Assembly: GCA_964546285.1 (NCBI GenBank)
Contig: CAZJJK010000017.1
Location: forward strand, 1 to 39,677
From: CAZJJK01 sp964546285
GTDB taxonomy: Bacteria; Spirochaetota; Spirochaetia; Treponematales; Breznakiellaceae
Length of the DNA stretch: 39,677 bases
Direction: 5' to 3'
Shown here piece after piece: positions 15,990-24,203 of this stretch. The translations under genes were made by a program, and so were the position numbers. The notes beneath the pieces are model-generated. The model was not told where the DNA came from. It worked only from the letters and a program-made list of their open reading frames with translations, and did no database searches. The first letter of the stretch is position 1, and every line of letters begins with the position of its first letter.

Positions 15990-17480
15990 TCACTTTTTTC
16001 GCGGACCGGTATGCCCAGCGCCGCGCCTTGAGCCACGGACGCTGTCACGCGACCCGCCCTTGGCGGCAACGCGCTTTTCCTCTATTGATCGCCGGACCGC
16101 GGCCGGGTCCTTTCGGGAGGCTTTTATATCGATCAATATAGGGATAGAAAAAAAGCCAAGATCCTTCCTAATCCTATTTCTCAGATAAGCCAGATACGGC
16201 TCCGTTACCGCTTCCACGCGCGACGCGAAAAAAACAAAGCGCACCGGATTCACGGATAGCTGGGTCGCGTACCGAATTTTAAACCGAGTCCGTGGTCCAA
16301 TTGGCGGCGGATTTTCGGCAAGCCAGCGCTCCAGCGCTTGGTTAAGGGGTCCGGTATCTATTTTTCGCGTTAGTTGGCCAAACATCCGAAGCGCCGTTTC
16401 TAGAAGCTTTTCCACACCCGTCCCGTCCATGGCTGACAAGGCTAAAATTGGCGCGTAATCGGCCTGCCCAAACATAAAGCGAAGCCGATCACAGGCCGCC
16501 TCAAAACTATTTTTTATCTGGGGCATAATATCCCATTTATTTAGGACAAATATCAGGCCCCGCCCCCGCTCATGAGCCAAGGCCGCTATTTTTTTATCTT
16601 GGTCCGTTAAGCCTTCCCGCGCATCTATCAGAAGAAAAACAAGGTCGGCGTCAGCCAAACTCTTTACGGCTCTATTAACCGAATAATACTCAATATTTTC
16701 GCTTACCCTGCTTTTTCGCCGTATCCCCGCCGTATCCAGGATAAGAAAATCGTGCCCCTTATGAACAAAGCAGCCCTCCACCACATCACGGGTCGTCCCC
16801 GGCTTATCGCTTACTATTGAGGAGCCGCTTTTAGTTAGATAGTTCGCTAAGGTAGACTTCCCGGTATTCGGCTTACCGATTAAGGCGACGCGAACAGAGG
16901 GCCTTTCAGCGGGCGCCATCTCAACGGAGGCAAAATCCAAACGGGAGATGATAGCTTCCTCTAAATCCCCAATATGGTCGCCATGCTCAGCCGAAATAGG
17001 AAGGATGGAGGCAAAACCATAGCGGAGATAATTCCAAGCGTCGGCCTCGCGTCGGCCGCCCTCTGTCTTATTGACAGCGACCAATAATTTGTTTTGATAC
17101 GGCCGAAGAAGCTCAATAAAACGCTCGTCCTCCGGCGTGGGATCGCCGGCTTCCAGAACCAAAACCACTAAATCGGCGTTTTTTACCGTTTCCAAAGCTT
17201 TGTCGCGCACCAAGCTATCTAGTTCATCACCTTCCAGCTTAAAACCGCCCGTATCCACAAGGCGCAAGGGTTTGCCAAGAATAAACGCGTTCGCTACCAC
17301 TGGATCGCGCGTAACGCCTGGCGTTGGATCGGTTATTGCACGCCTGGAATGCAAAAGCCGGTTGAACAGGGTTGACTTGCCAACATTAGGCCGCCCAACC
17401 AAAGCCACCAGAGAGGTCCCCTGGTAGCGCGCTTGTTCGTCATATTCTTTACTGTCAAAATTGTTCTTTTCGTCGTCCAT
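15990..17480 (-). CDS. der: Ribosome biogenesis GTPase Der (EngA)
   Basis: A 496-residue tandem GTPase needed for 50S subunit maturation. GTPase 1: ALVGRPNVGKSTLFNRLL at about residue 26, DTGGF switch, and NKTE in place of the usual NKxD. GTPase 2: ALIGKPNTGKSTLANYLT near residue 200, DTAGIRRKSRV, and canonical NKWD. The C-terminal KH-like domain contains RFKIRYATQLSVNPVRFVFF and is followed by a basic tail (RKDPAAVRRSIEEKR). The ATG shares one base with the ptsI stop (TAATG), so it is translated by coupling after EI. Family assignment is certain; the NKTE variant may alter guanine affinity of the first domain. Confidence 0.96.
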   Translation of the reverse strand: MDDEKNNFDSKEYDEQARYQGTSLVALVGRPNVGKSTLFNRLLHSRRAITDPTPGVTRDPVVANAFILGKPLRLVDTGGFKLEGDELDSLVRDKALETVKNADLVVLVLEAGDPTPEDERFIELLRPYQNKLLVAVNKTEGGRREADAWNYLRYGFASILPISAEHGDHIGDLEEAIISRLDFASVEMAPAERPSVRVALIGKPNTGKSTLANYLTKSGSSIVSDKPGTTRDVVEGCFVHKGHDFLILDTAGIRRKSRVSENIEYYSVNRAVKSLADADLVFLLIDAREGLTDQDKKIAALAHERGRGLIFVLNKWDIMPQIKNSFEAACDRLRFMFGQADYAPILALSAMDGTGVEKLLETALRMFGQLTRKIDTGPLNQALERWLAENPPPIGPRTRFKIRYATQLSVNPVRFVFFASRVEAVTEPYLAYLRNRIRKDLGFFSIPILIDIKASRKDPAAVRRSIEEKRVAAKGGSRDSVRGSRRGAGHTGPRKK

Positions 17481-19228
17481 TAAAGCCCCGTCTCCAATCC
17501 AGGGAAGCGCGAGTCCACCCAGCCGTGAACGAGGGTGTTAATATCACGGTATGATTCTAAACGGAAAGCTTCCTCGGCTAGAGAACGGCATTCTTCATAA
17601 GAAACGCCGCGAATAATACGGCGAATAATTGGCAAAGCAAAGGCGGTCATACTGAATTCATCCAAGCCCAAACCGAGGAGCAGCGGCGCGGCATAGGGAT
17701 CGCCGGCCATTTCCCCACACATGGCGCTGCTAATGCCTTTTTCCCTTGCGGCATCGATAATCCGCTTTATAAAGCGCAGTACCGCGGGATGGAAGGGCCG
17801 CGCCAAATAAGCGACTCGCTCATTACCTCGATCAGCCGCGACGCTGTATTGAACAAGGTCGTTTGTGCCTATAGAAAAAAAGGCGGCATGCTTAGCTAAA
17901 ATATCGGCGGTCATCGCCGCGGACGGCACTTCTATCATAATGCCTAAAGGCAACTCCGCCTTATACTGGCAAGCGCGGGCCGCGCATTCGGCTTTGGCTT
18001 CTTCCCATAAGGCAAACACATCCTCCAATTCTTCTACGCCGGAAATCATGGGGAACATTACCCGCAAATCGCCAACGGTGCCGGCGCGCAAGAGAGCCCT
18101 CAACTGTGTTTTAAATAATTCGCGGTTGGACAGACAGAAACGTATAGCCCGCCAGCCCAGCAAAGGGTTGTTTTCCCTGTCGTTTTGCAATTCGGGAATA
18201 AGCTTATCCCCCCCAAGATCCAGGGTGCGGATAGTGACCGGCCGATCCGCCATAGCCTCCAACACCCCGCGGTAAGCCTTATACTGCTCTTCCTCTCCCG
18301 CTATCCGTCCCGGTGTTAGGAATAAGAATTCGGATCGATATAAACCTATACCTTCCGCCCCAAATTCCAAGGCGTGGGCCGCTTCATCCGGTATTTCGAT
18401 ATTAGCCTTAAGCGCGACGCGCCTGCCATCAGTCGTCTCAGCCGGTAAATCGCGCTCCGCCAACTGAGCCGACTGGTTAGAACGCAAGCGAGCCGCTAAA
18501 CAACGGTAGCGTTTTATCAGCGCCTGATCGGGATCAAGCGCTACCTTTCCCGTACCGCCGTCAACAATCAACGGACTGCCGGGCTTAATGGTCTTGGTAG
18601 CGTCTGATAAACCTAAAACCGCCGGAATCTCAAAAGCCCTGGCTAGAATAGCGGTATGGGAGGTTCGGCCGCCAACATCTAGAACCAAGGCCTTAACCCG
18701 CTTCCTGTCCATCATAAGAACATCCGATGGCAGGAGATTATGAGCCACAAGCACGACATCCTCATCCAGACTGGACAAGGACATATGGTTAACGCGTAAA
18801 AGGTGGGAAAGCAAGCGACGAGAAACATCATGAATATCGATGCTACGTTCGCGCAGATTGGGATCAGCCGCTTGGGATAAACGTTGAACCAATTCTTGGG
18901 TGGTATCCCATATTATCCATTCAATATTCAGTTTTTCGGAAACCAGCCGCCCATCGATCTCTTCCAGCAACTCGGCGTCAGACAACATCAAAAGATGCGC
19001 CTCAAAGATTTTGGCATGATCCAAGCCCATTTCATCAGCGGCCCGGTCGCGCAGCTCGCGCACCTCCTGTTCCGCTAAGGATAGCGCTTCCCGTAAACGC
19101 CGCCGCTCAGAGTCTAGCTCCGTATCCTCTACCTCGTATCGAGGCACCATAGGAGCCGAGTCAGTGTAAATAAAGGCCTTACCGGCGGCTAAACCAGGCG
19201 AGGCGGGAATGCCAAGTAAAATCAACAT
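17480..19228 (-). CDS. ptsI: Phosphoenolpyruvate-protein phosphotransferase, enzyme I
   Basis: A 582-residue cytosolic enzyme I that takes phosphate from PEP and passes it to HPr. The phosphorylated His191 lies in GGRTSHTAILARAFEIP. The PEP-binding barrel carries GIGLYRSEFLFL, TIRTLDLGGDK and the FFSIGTNDLVQY loop, and the active Cys is in AMCGEMAGD. Length matches full EI. No HPr or EII gene is in view, so the partner is encoded elsewhere; treponemes are known for incomplete PTS sets that serve regulation rather than sugar import. The ATG lies 7 nt after a -10 box with no ribosome-binding site, suggesting a leaderless message that heads the der-merR-rsm22 operon. Confidence 0.96.
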   Translation of the reverse strand: MLILLGIPASPGLAAGKAFIYTDSAPMVPRYEVEDTELDSERRRLREALSLAEQEVRELRDRAADEMGLDHAKIFEAHLLMLSDAELLEEIDGRLVSEKLNIEWIIWDTTQELVQRLSQAADPNLRERSIDIHDVSRRLLSHLLRVNHMSLSSLDEDVVLVAHNLLPSDVLMMDRKRVKALVLDVGGRTSHTAILARAFEIPAVLGLSDATKTIKPGSPLIVDGGTGKVALDPDQALIKRYRCLAARLRSNQSAQLAERDLPAETTDGRRVALKANIEIPDEAAHALEFGAEGIGLYRSEFLFLTPGRIAGEEEQYKAYRGVLEAMADRPVTIRTLDLGGDKLIPELQNDRENNPLLGWRAIRFCLSNRELFKTQLRALLRAGTVGDLRVMFPMISGVEELEDVFALWEEAKAECAARACQYKAELPLGIMIEVPSAAMTADILAKHAAFFSIGTNDLVQYSVAADRGNERVAYLARPFHPAVLRFIKRIIDAAREKGISSAMCGEMAGDPYAAPLLLGLGLDEFSMTAFALPIIRRIIRGVSYEECRSLAEEAFRLESYRDINTLVHGWVDSRFPGLETGL

Positions 19229-19235
19229 CGCGCGA

Positions 19236-19264
19236 AGAATAGCTTAAAGCTGGTTAGCTGTCAA
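19236..19264 (-). promoter_or_regulatory. Leaderless-type promoter of the ptsI operon
   Basis: On the minus strand a perfect TTGACA (19264-19259), a 17-bp spacer, TATTCT (19241-19236), 7 nt, then the ATG. The bases before the ATG (TCGCGCG) hold no Shine-Dalgarno sequence. Confidence 0.6.
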
Positions 19265-19300
19265 ATATGGAAGGAGCAACATAGACAGCGAAAGCCGCCG

Positions 19301-19329
19301 TTGACCGCCGGGCCGCTTCGCCGTATCAT
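19301..19329 (+). promoter_or_regulatory. Leaderless-type promoter of the GerMN gene
   Basis: TTGACC (19301-19306), a 17-bp spacer, TATCAT (19324-19329), CTGGAT, then the ATG at 19336. It is divergent from the ptsI promoter across a 107-bp gap. Confidence 0.6.
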
Positions 19330-19335
19330 CTGGAT

Positions 19336-20286
19336 ATGGCCCAAAACATTTCCAATAGGAAGACCAAGGGTAATAATTCACGGACAAGCGATCCAAAGAA
19401 CGCCAAAAAGGCAACAGCTTCAAAACGCGCCTCATTTGCCGCTCCGCTGTTTTGGATTTTTTTCTTTGTGCTTATCATCGTTTTATTTTTAGCCTATCGC
19501 GATACTATACGCGAGACGATAGACAAGACCGGTTTCTTCGAGAAATTAGGCAGACAGCCAAACGCCAGCTCATCCCCTGACGGCAGCCCCGAGCCGTCTT
19601 TAGACGGCCCATCAAGCCCGCCAAGCCCCAATTCAAGCCCACTAAGGTCCATTGACGCGAATGAGCTGACGGATGGCGGCAGCCAGACTCAAACGGCTGT
19701 CCAGACAGAGGCTGGCGCGGCCAGGACTAACACCTCGGATCAAACGGAAAACGCTTTATTGAATGAAGAAGGGACAGCGGCCGCGCCGCCGCCCGATGAA
19801 ACGCCCTCTTCCGCTGATGGAGCGCCCGCCCCTCCAGCGGCATCGGAGATCATAGAGGACAGGACCAGCTACCGAGAATGGGCTTTATGGTTCTCAAAAG
19901 TTGATGACGATGGCCATATAGGGCAGTATAAGATTCAACGCTCTCTGCCCGCCTCTGATTCCCCGCTAAGCGACGCGATTGAGGCTCTCTTGAAAGGACC
20001 ATCAAAACTTGAGGCGGCTAAGGACCTAACTAGCCTTATCCCACCGGGAACCGCTCTATTATCCGCTTTGGTCAGAGGCGATACGGCTTATTTGAGTTTT
20101 AATGAAAACTTTCATTTCAATCCTTTCGGGATTGAAGGCTACGCCGGACAACTGCGCCAAATCATTTGGACAGCCACCGAATTCCCTAATATCCAAAAGG
20201 TTCAGATTTTAATTGAAGGCCGCCGGGTGGATTATCTAGGCGAAGGTATTTGGATAGGCAGCCCGCTAAATCGGGACTCGCTATAA
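19336..20286 (+). CDS. Membrane-anchored GerMN-domain protein
   Basis: A 316-residue protein with a basic N-terminus (NAKKATASKR) and one membrane helix near residues 34-55 (FWIFFFVLIIVLFLAY). A long Pro/Ser/Ala/Thr linker covers about 70-175. The C-terminal 125 residues form a GerMN domain: RSLPASDSPLSDAIEALLKGP, TSLIPPGTALLSA, TAYLSFNENF, and QLRQIIWTATEFPNIQKVQI. GerMN domains occur in spore-germination GerM and in periplasmic or cell-wall proteins of non-sporulating bacteria. The topology points to the periplasm, with the linker spanning the peptidoglycan region. Its stop overlaps that of ymdB by 6 nt. No catalytic site is expected; a structural or binding role is likely. Confidence 0.88.
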   Translation: MAQNISNRKTKGNNSRTSDPKNAKKATASKRASFAAPLFWIFFFVLIIVLFLAYRDTIRETIDKTGFFEKLGRQPNASSSPDGSPEPSLDGPSSPPSPNSSPLRSIDANELTDGGSQTQTAVQTEAGAARTNTSDQTENALLNEEGTAAAPPPDETPSSADGAPAPPAASEIIEDRTSYREWALWFSKVDDDGHIGQYKIQRSLPASDSPLSDAIEALLKGPSKLEAAKDLTSLIPPGTALLSALVRGDTAYLSFNENFHFNPFGIEGYAGQLRQIIWTATEFPNIQKVQILIEGRRVDYLGEGIWIGSPLNRDSL

Positions 20287-21159
20287 AGAAGCGGCTTTTC
20301 GAGCGAAGCGCCGTATTGATATGGCTCGCGCGCTCTCTATATCGAAATCTATAAGCACGCCTCGTAATTCCCCAAGTCCAGCCGCGCATTCCATTCGCCT
20401 GGGCACCGCCGTTTTCATACGATCCAGACAGATCGCGGCATCCATGCCTATCACCCCAGTCTGAACCCCTGTCATACCCAAATCCGTTATATATGCCGTC
20501 CCCGCGGGTAAAAGCCTTTCATCCGCCGTGGCCACATGGGTATGCGTACCCACAAAAGCGCCAGCCCAGCCATCGGCAAACAAACCAAGCGCTTCTTTTT
20601 CCTGGGTGGATTCAGCGTGAAAATCGATAAGAACGATATTGGCGGTCACTGCTCTTTCCGTTTCGGTAACGCCGCTCGCGGCCCTTCCCTTTACGGCGAC
20701 CTTTTCGGCGGCTTCTTTTTCGGGCGCGTCAGATAGGGCAGCGGCGCGAAATTGCTCTATCCAACGAAAAGGACAGTCAATCGCCGTCATCCCCTCGCGG
20801 CCTTGAAGATTAATAACCGTCCAAGTCACGCCGCCAGCGCTTTTAACGGTCCATCCGCGGCCGGGCGCCGGATCGGGATAATTGGCGGGCCGAATAACCC
20901 TGTCATCGGATTCTAAGCTTGGCCAAAAATCGCGTTTTTCCCAAATATGGTTGCCAGAACTGATCACATCCACGCCGGCGGCTAAAAGCCGTTCCATAGT
21001 CGCGGAGCTAAGACCAAAACCGGCGGCGGCGTTTTCGCCGTTAGCGACAACGAAAACGGCGCCGGTTTCGGCTTTTAATGACGGTAAAACTCTTTCGACC
21101 GCGTCTAAACCGCCCTCGCCGACCACATCGCCGAGCATCAATACCGTAGCGGTACTCAC
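20281..21159 (-). CDS. ymdB: YmdB-family metallophosphoesterase, intact active site
   Basis: A 292-residue phosphodiesterase of the YmdB/TIGR00282 family, which hydrolyses 2',3'-cyclic nucleotides in known members and influences RNA turnover. All expected residues are present: LGDVVGEGG (metal Asp), NGENAAAGFG (Glu and Asn), SGNHIWE (Asn and catalytic His), DFHAES (His) and GTHTHVATAD (two His). Compared with typical members it has about 20 extra Ala/Glu/Val-rich residues before the DFHAE strand (near DAPEKEAAEKVAVKGRAASG). It starts at GTG, 11 nt after the rny stop; the rny-ymdB pairing is a conserved arrangement. A degenerate paralog lies at 28485-29297. Confidence 0.93.
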   Translation of the reverse strand: MSTATVLMLGDVVGEGGLDAVERVLPSLKAETGAVFVVANGENAAAGFGLSSATMERLLAAGVDVISSGNHIWEKRDFWPSLESDDRVIRPANYPDPAPGRGWTVKSAGGVTWTVINLQGREGMTAIDCPFRWIEQFRAAALSDAPEKEAAEKVAVKGRAASGVTETERAVTANIVLIDFHAESTQEKEALGLFADGWAGAFVGTHTHVATADERLLPAGTAYITDLGMTGVQTGVIGMDAAICLDRMKTAVPRRMECAAGLGELRGVLIDFDIESARAISIRRFARKAASL

Positions 21160-21170
21160 GCGGCATTGCC

Positions 21171-22697
21171 CTAGCGGGCGTACTCGACTATCCGAGTCTC
21201 GCGGATAATCGTCACTTTTATACGCCCCGGATAACGTAGATCGGTTTCTATCTTCTTGGCGATGGACTTGGCCAAGTCCTTGGACTGATCGTCGTTGACG
21301 GCCTCGTTGTTGACTAAAATACGCAATTCACGTCCCGCTTGAATGGCGAAAGCTTTGTCAACGCCGGTAAAGCTTTCCGCTATATTTTCCAGATTTTCCA
21401 AGCGCTTGATATAATTATCCAGAGTCTCGCGCCGAGCGCCCGGCCGCGCGGCCGAGATCGCGTCCGCGATCTGCACTATTATAGATTCAACGCATGAAGG
21501 CTCTATATCGCTATGGTGGCTGCCTATGGCGTTGATAACCCTAGGATCCTCACCTAACTTACGCGCCATCTCCATACCAATTTCGGCATGGTTGAGATCG
21601 GAATCCGATTCCACCCCCTTGCCGATATCGTGTAATAAAGCGCCTCGTTTGGCGATATCGCGATTGGCGCCAACTTCCGCCGCCAACATACCGGCAAGAA
21701 TCGCCACTTCCTTAGAATGATAGAGCACATTCTGGCCGTAGCTGGTTCTAAAATATAGACGACCTAAATGGCGAATCAATTCCTGATTCATGTTATGGAG
21801 ACCAAGGTCAAACAGAACCTTCTCTCCTTCATCATAAATCTTTTGCGATATTTCCCGGCTAACCTTTTGGACTATTTCCTCTATCCTGGCCGGATGAATA
21901 CGCCCATCAATGATAAGCCGTTCCAGTGATACCTTAGCGATCTCTCGCCGAACCGGATCAAAACAGGAAATAACCACCGCTTCTGGCGTATCGTCAATGA
22001 TGATGTCAACGCCCGTAAGGGTCTCCAGAGTCCGGATATTCCGCCCTTCGCGGCCAATTATCCTACCCTTCATTTCATCGTTAGGCAGGCTTACCGTAGC
22101 GACTGTCACCTCACTGATAACATCAGTCGCTAAACGCTGAACCGTTCCCACAAGGATATCTCGGGCCTTTTTTTCAGCCGATAGATTCGCTTCCACCTCA
22201 ATCTTATTCAGCAGGGTTTGAGCGTCTCGTTTCGCCTCATTCTCTAGACTTTGAATGATGACAGCTTTAGCCTCATCCTGAGTCATTCCCGAAACCCGTT
22301 CCAACTCTTGTCGGCAGTGATCCTCTTCTTCGCTTAAAGACTGCTCACGTTCAGTAATTTTCTGAGAACGTTCTACTAGTTGTTCTTCTTGCCTTTCTAA
22401 TTGGGCGACTTTTTTATCAAGTGCCTCTTCTTTTTGAACCACGCGCCGTTCATAGCGCTGCAGTTCTCCCCGTCGCTCCCGGATTTCCCTTTCTTGCTGG
22501 GTCCTTTCCCGAAGCAGCGAATCCTTCGCCTCGAGTAGGATCTCTTTCTTCTTGGCCTCAGCTTCTTTTATCGCACCTTCTCTGATGCGCTCGGCTTGCT
22601 GTTCGGAAGCCGAAATTTGGAATCTGGCATACAGCCATCTAATTATCCAGCCTAGGATTAACCCGGTAAGAGGAAGGATTGCCATCCATAGTCCCAT
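21171..22697 (-). CDS. rny: Ribonuclease Y
   Basis: A 508-residue membrane-anchored endoribonuclease that starts mRNA decay. It has an N-terminal helix (residues about 4-24, LPLTGLILGWIIRWLY), a long charged coiled coil to about 200, a KH domain (GRIIGREGRNIRTLETLTGV), and an HD domain with GALLHDIGKGVES plus a second His pair in AIGSHHSDIE. Order and length match the family. A perfect AGGAGG lies a few bases before the ATG, unlike the neighbours that lack a ribosome-binding site. The promoter is near-consensus and gives a leader of about 28 nt. ymdB follows in the same operon. Confidence 0.96.
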   Translation of the reverse strand: MGLWMAILPLTGLILGWIIRWLYARFQISASEQQAERIREGAIKEAEAKKKEILLEAKDSLLRERTQQEREIRERRGELQRYERRVVQKEEALDKKVAQLERQEEQLVERSQKITEREQSLSEEEDHCRQELERVSGMTQDEAKAVIIQSLENEAKRDAQTLLNKIEVEANLSAEKKARDILVGTVQRLATDVISEVTVATVSLPNDEMKGRIIGREGRNIRTLETLTGVDIIIDDTPEAVVISCFDPVRREIAKVSLERLIIDGRIHPARIEEIVQKVSREISQKIYDEGEKVLFDLGLHNMNQELIRHLGRLYFRTSYGQNVLYHSKEVAILAGMLAAEVGANRDIAKRGALLHDIGKGVESDSDLNHAEIGMEMARKLGEDPRVINAIGSHHSDIEPSCVESIIVQIADAISAARPGARRETLDNYIKRLENLENIAESFTGVDKAFAIQAGRELRILVNNEAVNDDQSKDLAKSIAKKIETDLRYPGRIKVTIIRETRIVEYAR

Positions 22698-22732
22698 GGG
22701 ACCCTCCTACCTGAAATAACTCTCTCATCACG

Positions 22733-22760
22733 ATTATAACAAAACGGTGGAACTTGTCAA
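22733..22760 (-). promoter_or_regulatory. Near-consensus promoter of rny-ymdB
   Basis: On the minus strand TTGACA (22760-22755), a 16-bp spacer and TATAAT (22738-22733), both perfect. Transcription should start near 22726, leaving a short leader with AGGAGG. Confidence 0.75.
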
Positions 22761-22812
22761 GCAAATCATTGAAAATGAATGAATTATGCTGTTTTAAGCC
22801 GACCCGGCCCAT

Positions 22813-22847
22813 TAAAGAAAAAGGATATGTAAGGGCCAACTTACATA
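22813..22847 (-). terminator. Intrinsic terminator of the lpt operon
   Basis: On the minus strand TATGTAAG, a 6-nt loop TTGGCC, then CTTACATA, followed by TCCTTTTTCTTT. The stem is AT-rich and includes the lptB stop codon; the U-rich tract supports termination. Confidence 0.55.
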
Positions 22848-23581
22848 CGAAATTCTTCACCTAAATAGACTTTTCTGGCAAGTTCATCCTCAAGTATCGT
22901 ATCCCTGTCCCCCTGAGAAACGATCAAACCTTCGTTTATGACAAAGGCCTTCGTCGTAATCTCCAGCGTATCGCGGACATTATGGTCGGTTATCAGCACG
23001 CCGATACCCTGGCTGGCTAGCCGGCGAACGATGTTTTTAATTTCGAAAACGGCGATAGGATCAATGCCGGCAAAGGGCTCGTCAAGCAGTAAGAATTTCG
23101 GCTCGGCCGCTAGGGCGCGGGCTATCTCCGTCCGCCGTCTTTCTCCGCCGGAAAGCGTATACCCCGGTTGTTTCCGTAAACGTTCTATGCCGAATTCTTC
23201 CATAAGTTCTTTTGTTTTACGCCTTTTTTCCACATAGGGGATATCGCGCCGAGTTTCCATAATGGCCCAAATATTCTGCTCCACCGTCAGTTTACGAAAA
23301 ATAGACGCTTCTTGAGGCAGATAGGCTATCCCCTCACGCGCGCGGCGATACATAGCTTGATGTGTAATATTCTTGCCATTCAATCGTACGATGCCGCGAG
23401 AAGGCTTATAAAAACCGACGATCATATAGAAAACGGTGGTTTTCCCAGCCCCGTTTGGCCCCAGGAGACCAGCCACCTCGCCATTTTTCATGGAAAAGTC
23501 TACGCCTCGGACTACTTCTTTACGACCAAAGCGTTTACACAAGCCCTCTACCGCTAATTCGTGCTCATTGGGACTCGGCAT
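22841..23581 (-). CDS. lptB: LPS export ABC transporter ATP-binding protein LptB
   Basis: A 246-residue ATPase that powers the Lpt bridge from the inner membrane. It carries Walker A GLLGPNGAGKTT, signature YTLSGGERRRTEIARALA, Walker B FLLLDEPFAGIDP and the switch His in ITDHNVRDT, all in LptB style. An in-frame TTG at 23599 would add six residues; the ATG at 23581 has AAAGG just upstream and is preferred. Either start overlaps the end of lptA, so translation is coupled. The LptF/LptG permeases are not in the window. Treponemes generally lack classical LPS, so the cargo may be another glycolipid; this is inference. Confidence 0.93.
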   Translation of the reverse strand: MPSPNEHELAVEGLCKRFGRKEVVRGVDFSMKNGEVAGLLGPNGAGKTTVFYMIVGFYKPSRGIVRLNGKNITHQAMYRRAREGIAYLPQEASIFRKLTVEQNIWAIMETRRDIPYVEKRRKTKELMEEFGIERLRKQPGYTLSGGERRRTEIARALAAEPKFLLLDEPFAGIDPIAVFEIKNIVRRLASQGIGVLITDHNVRDTLEITTKAFVINEGLIVSQGDRDTILEDELARKVYLGEEFRM

Positions 23582-24203
23582 TGGCCTTTGTTCCCTCAAT
23601 CCGGCCAGTCACGCCGCCTTCCATACGCACCTCGTCCGTTTCCAAATCTATGCTGATACGATCAGCGCGGAATTCATCGCCGTCCTTATACACCACGGGC
23701 AAACCGGATAATTCCAGAGTCTGCTCTTCCCTGCGGTACAGCGCGTATTCCGAACGACACACCAGCTCGCCCTTAAACAAACGGACGCCTATCTGTAGCA
23801 AAGCGGTACCGGCGCTGTCATTATACTCGATAAAGCGCCCCCTGGCGATGACACCGTTTTCCTTATCTTCCAAGCTTGAGACACCCTCCAGCCGGGCGAC
23901 CTTGGCTATCCTATCATAACGCAATCGCTCGGTTTCAAAGCGGATCCCCTTCCCTTCATCAACGCCTATGACATTGCCAGTCCCTTCAATAAAGCGGTTA
24001 TTTTCGCCAAGCAACACTAAAACATCGGCTTTAAGAGTGAGACTGTCAGAGACTACCTCGGCTTTGCCTTCAAGCACGGTCCGCTCCTGACCGGTTGATC
24101 TATCCCCGGTCAATTTATCGGCCTTAAATTGGAAACTATCGGCATTAACCTGAATGAGGGCCGTGAAAAAAAGACAGACAGCGCTTATTCCACGAGCGAT
24201 CAC
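23565..24203 (-). CDS. lptA: LptA/OstA-like periplasmic bridge protein
   Basis: A 212-residue protein with a signal peptide (residues 1-21, ending IQVNA). The mature part shows OstA-type beta-jellyroll repeats: RTVLEGKAEVVSDSLTLKAD, RFIEGTGNVIGVDEGKGI, then VICRSEYALYRREEQTLELS-like segments with the pattern of alternating strands. In known systems such proteins oligomerise to carry lipid across the periplasm from LptC. The ATG overlaps the lptC stop by 4 nt, and its 3' end overlaps the lptB start, so the three are a tight unit. Homology is judged from pattern and context, not from a single motif. Confidence 0.82.
   Translation of the reverse strand: MIARGISAVCLFFTALIQVNADSFQFKADKLTGDRSTGQERTVLEGKAEVVSDSLTLKADVLVLLGENNRFIEGTGNVIGVDEGKGIRFETERLRYDRIAKVARLEGVSSLEDKENGVIARGRFIEYNDSAGTALLQIGVRLFKGELVCRSEYALYRREEQTLELSGLPVVYKDGDEFRADRISIDLETDEVRMEGGVTGRIEGTKANAESQ

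Noticed and set aside
15980..16069. Upstream extension of the MerR protein
   Set aside because: It overlaps the der coding region, and the MerR fold begins exactly at the ATG at 15979.
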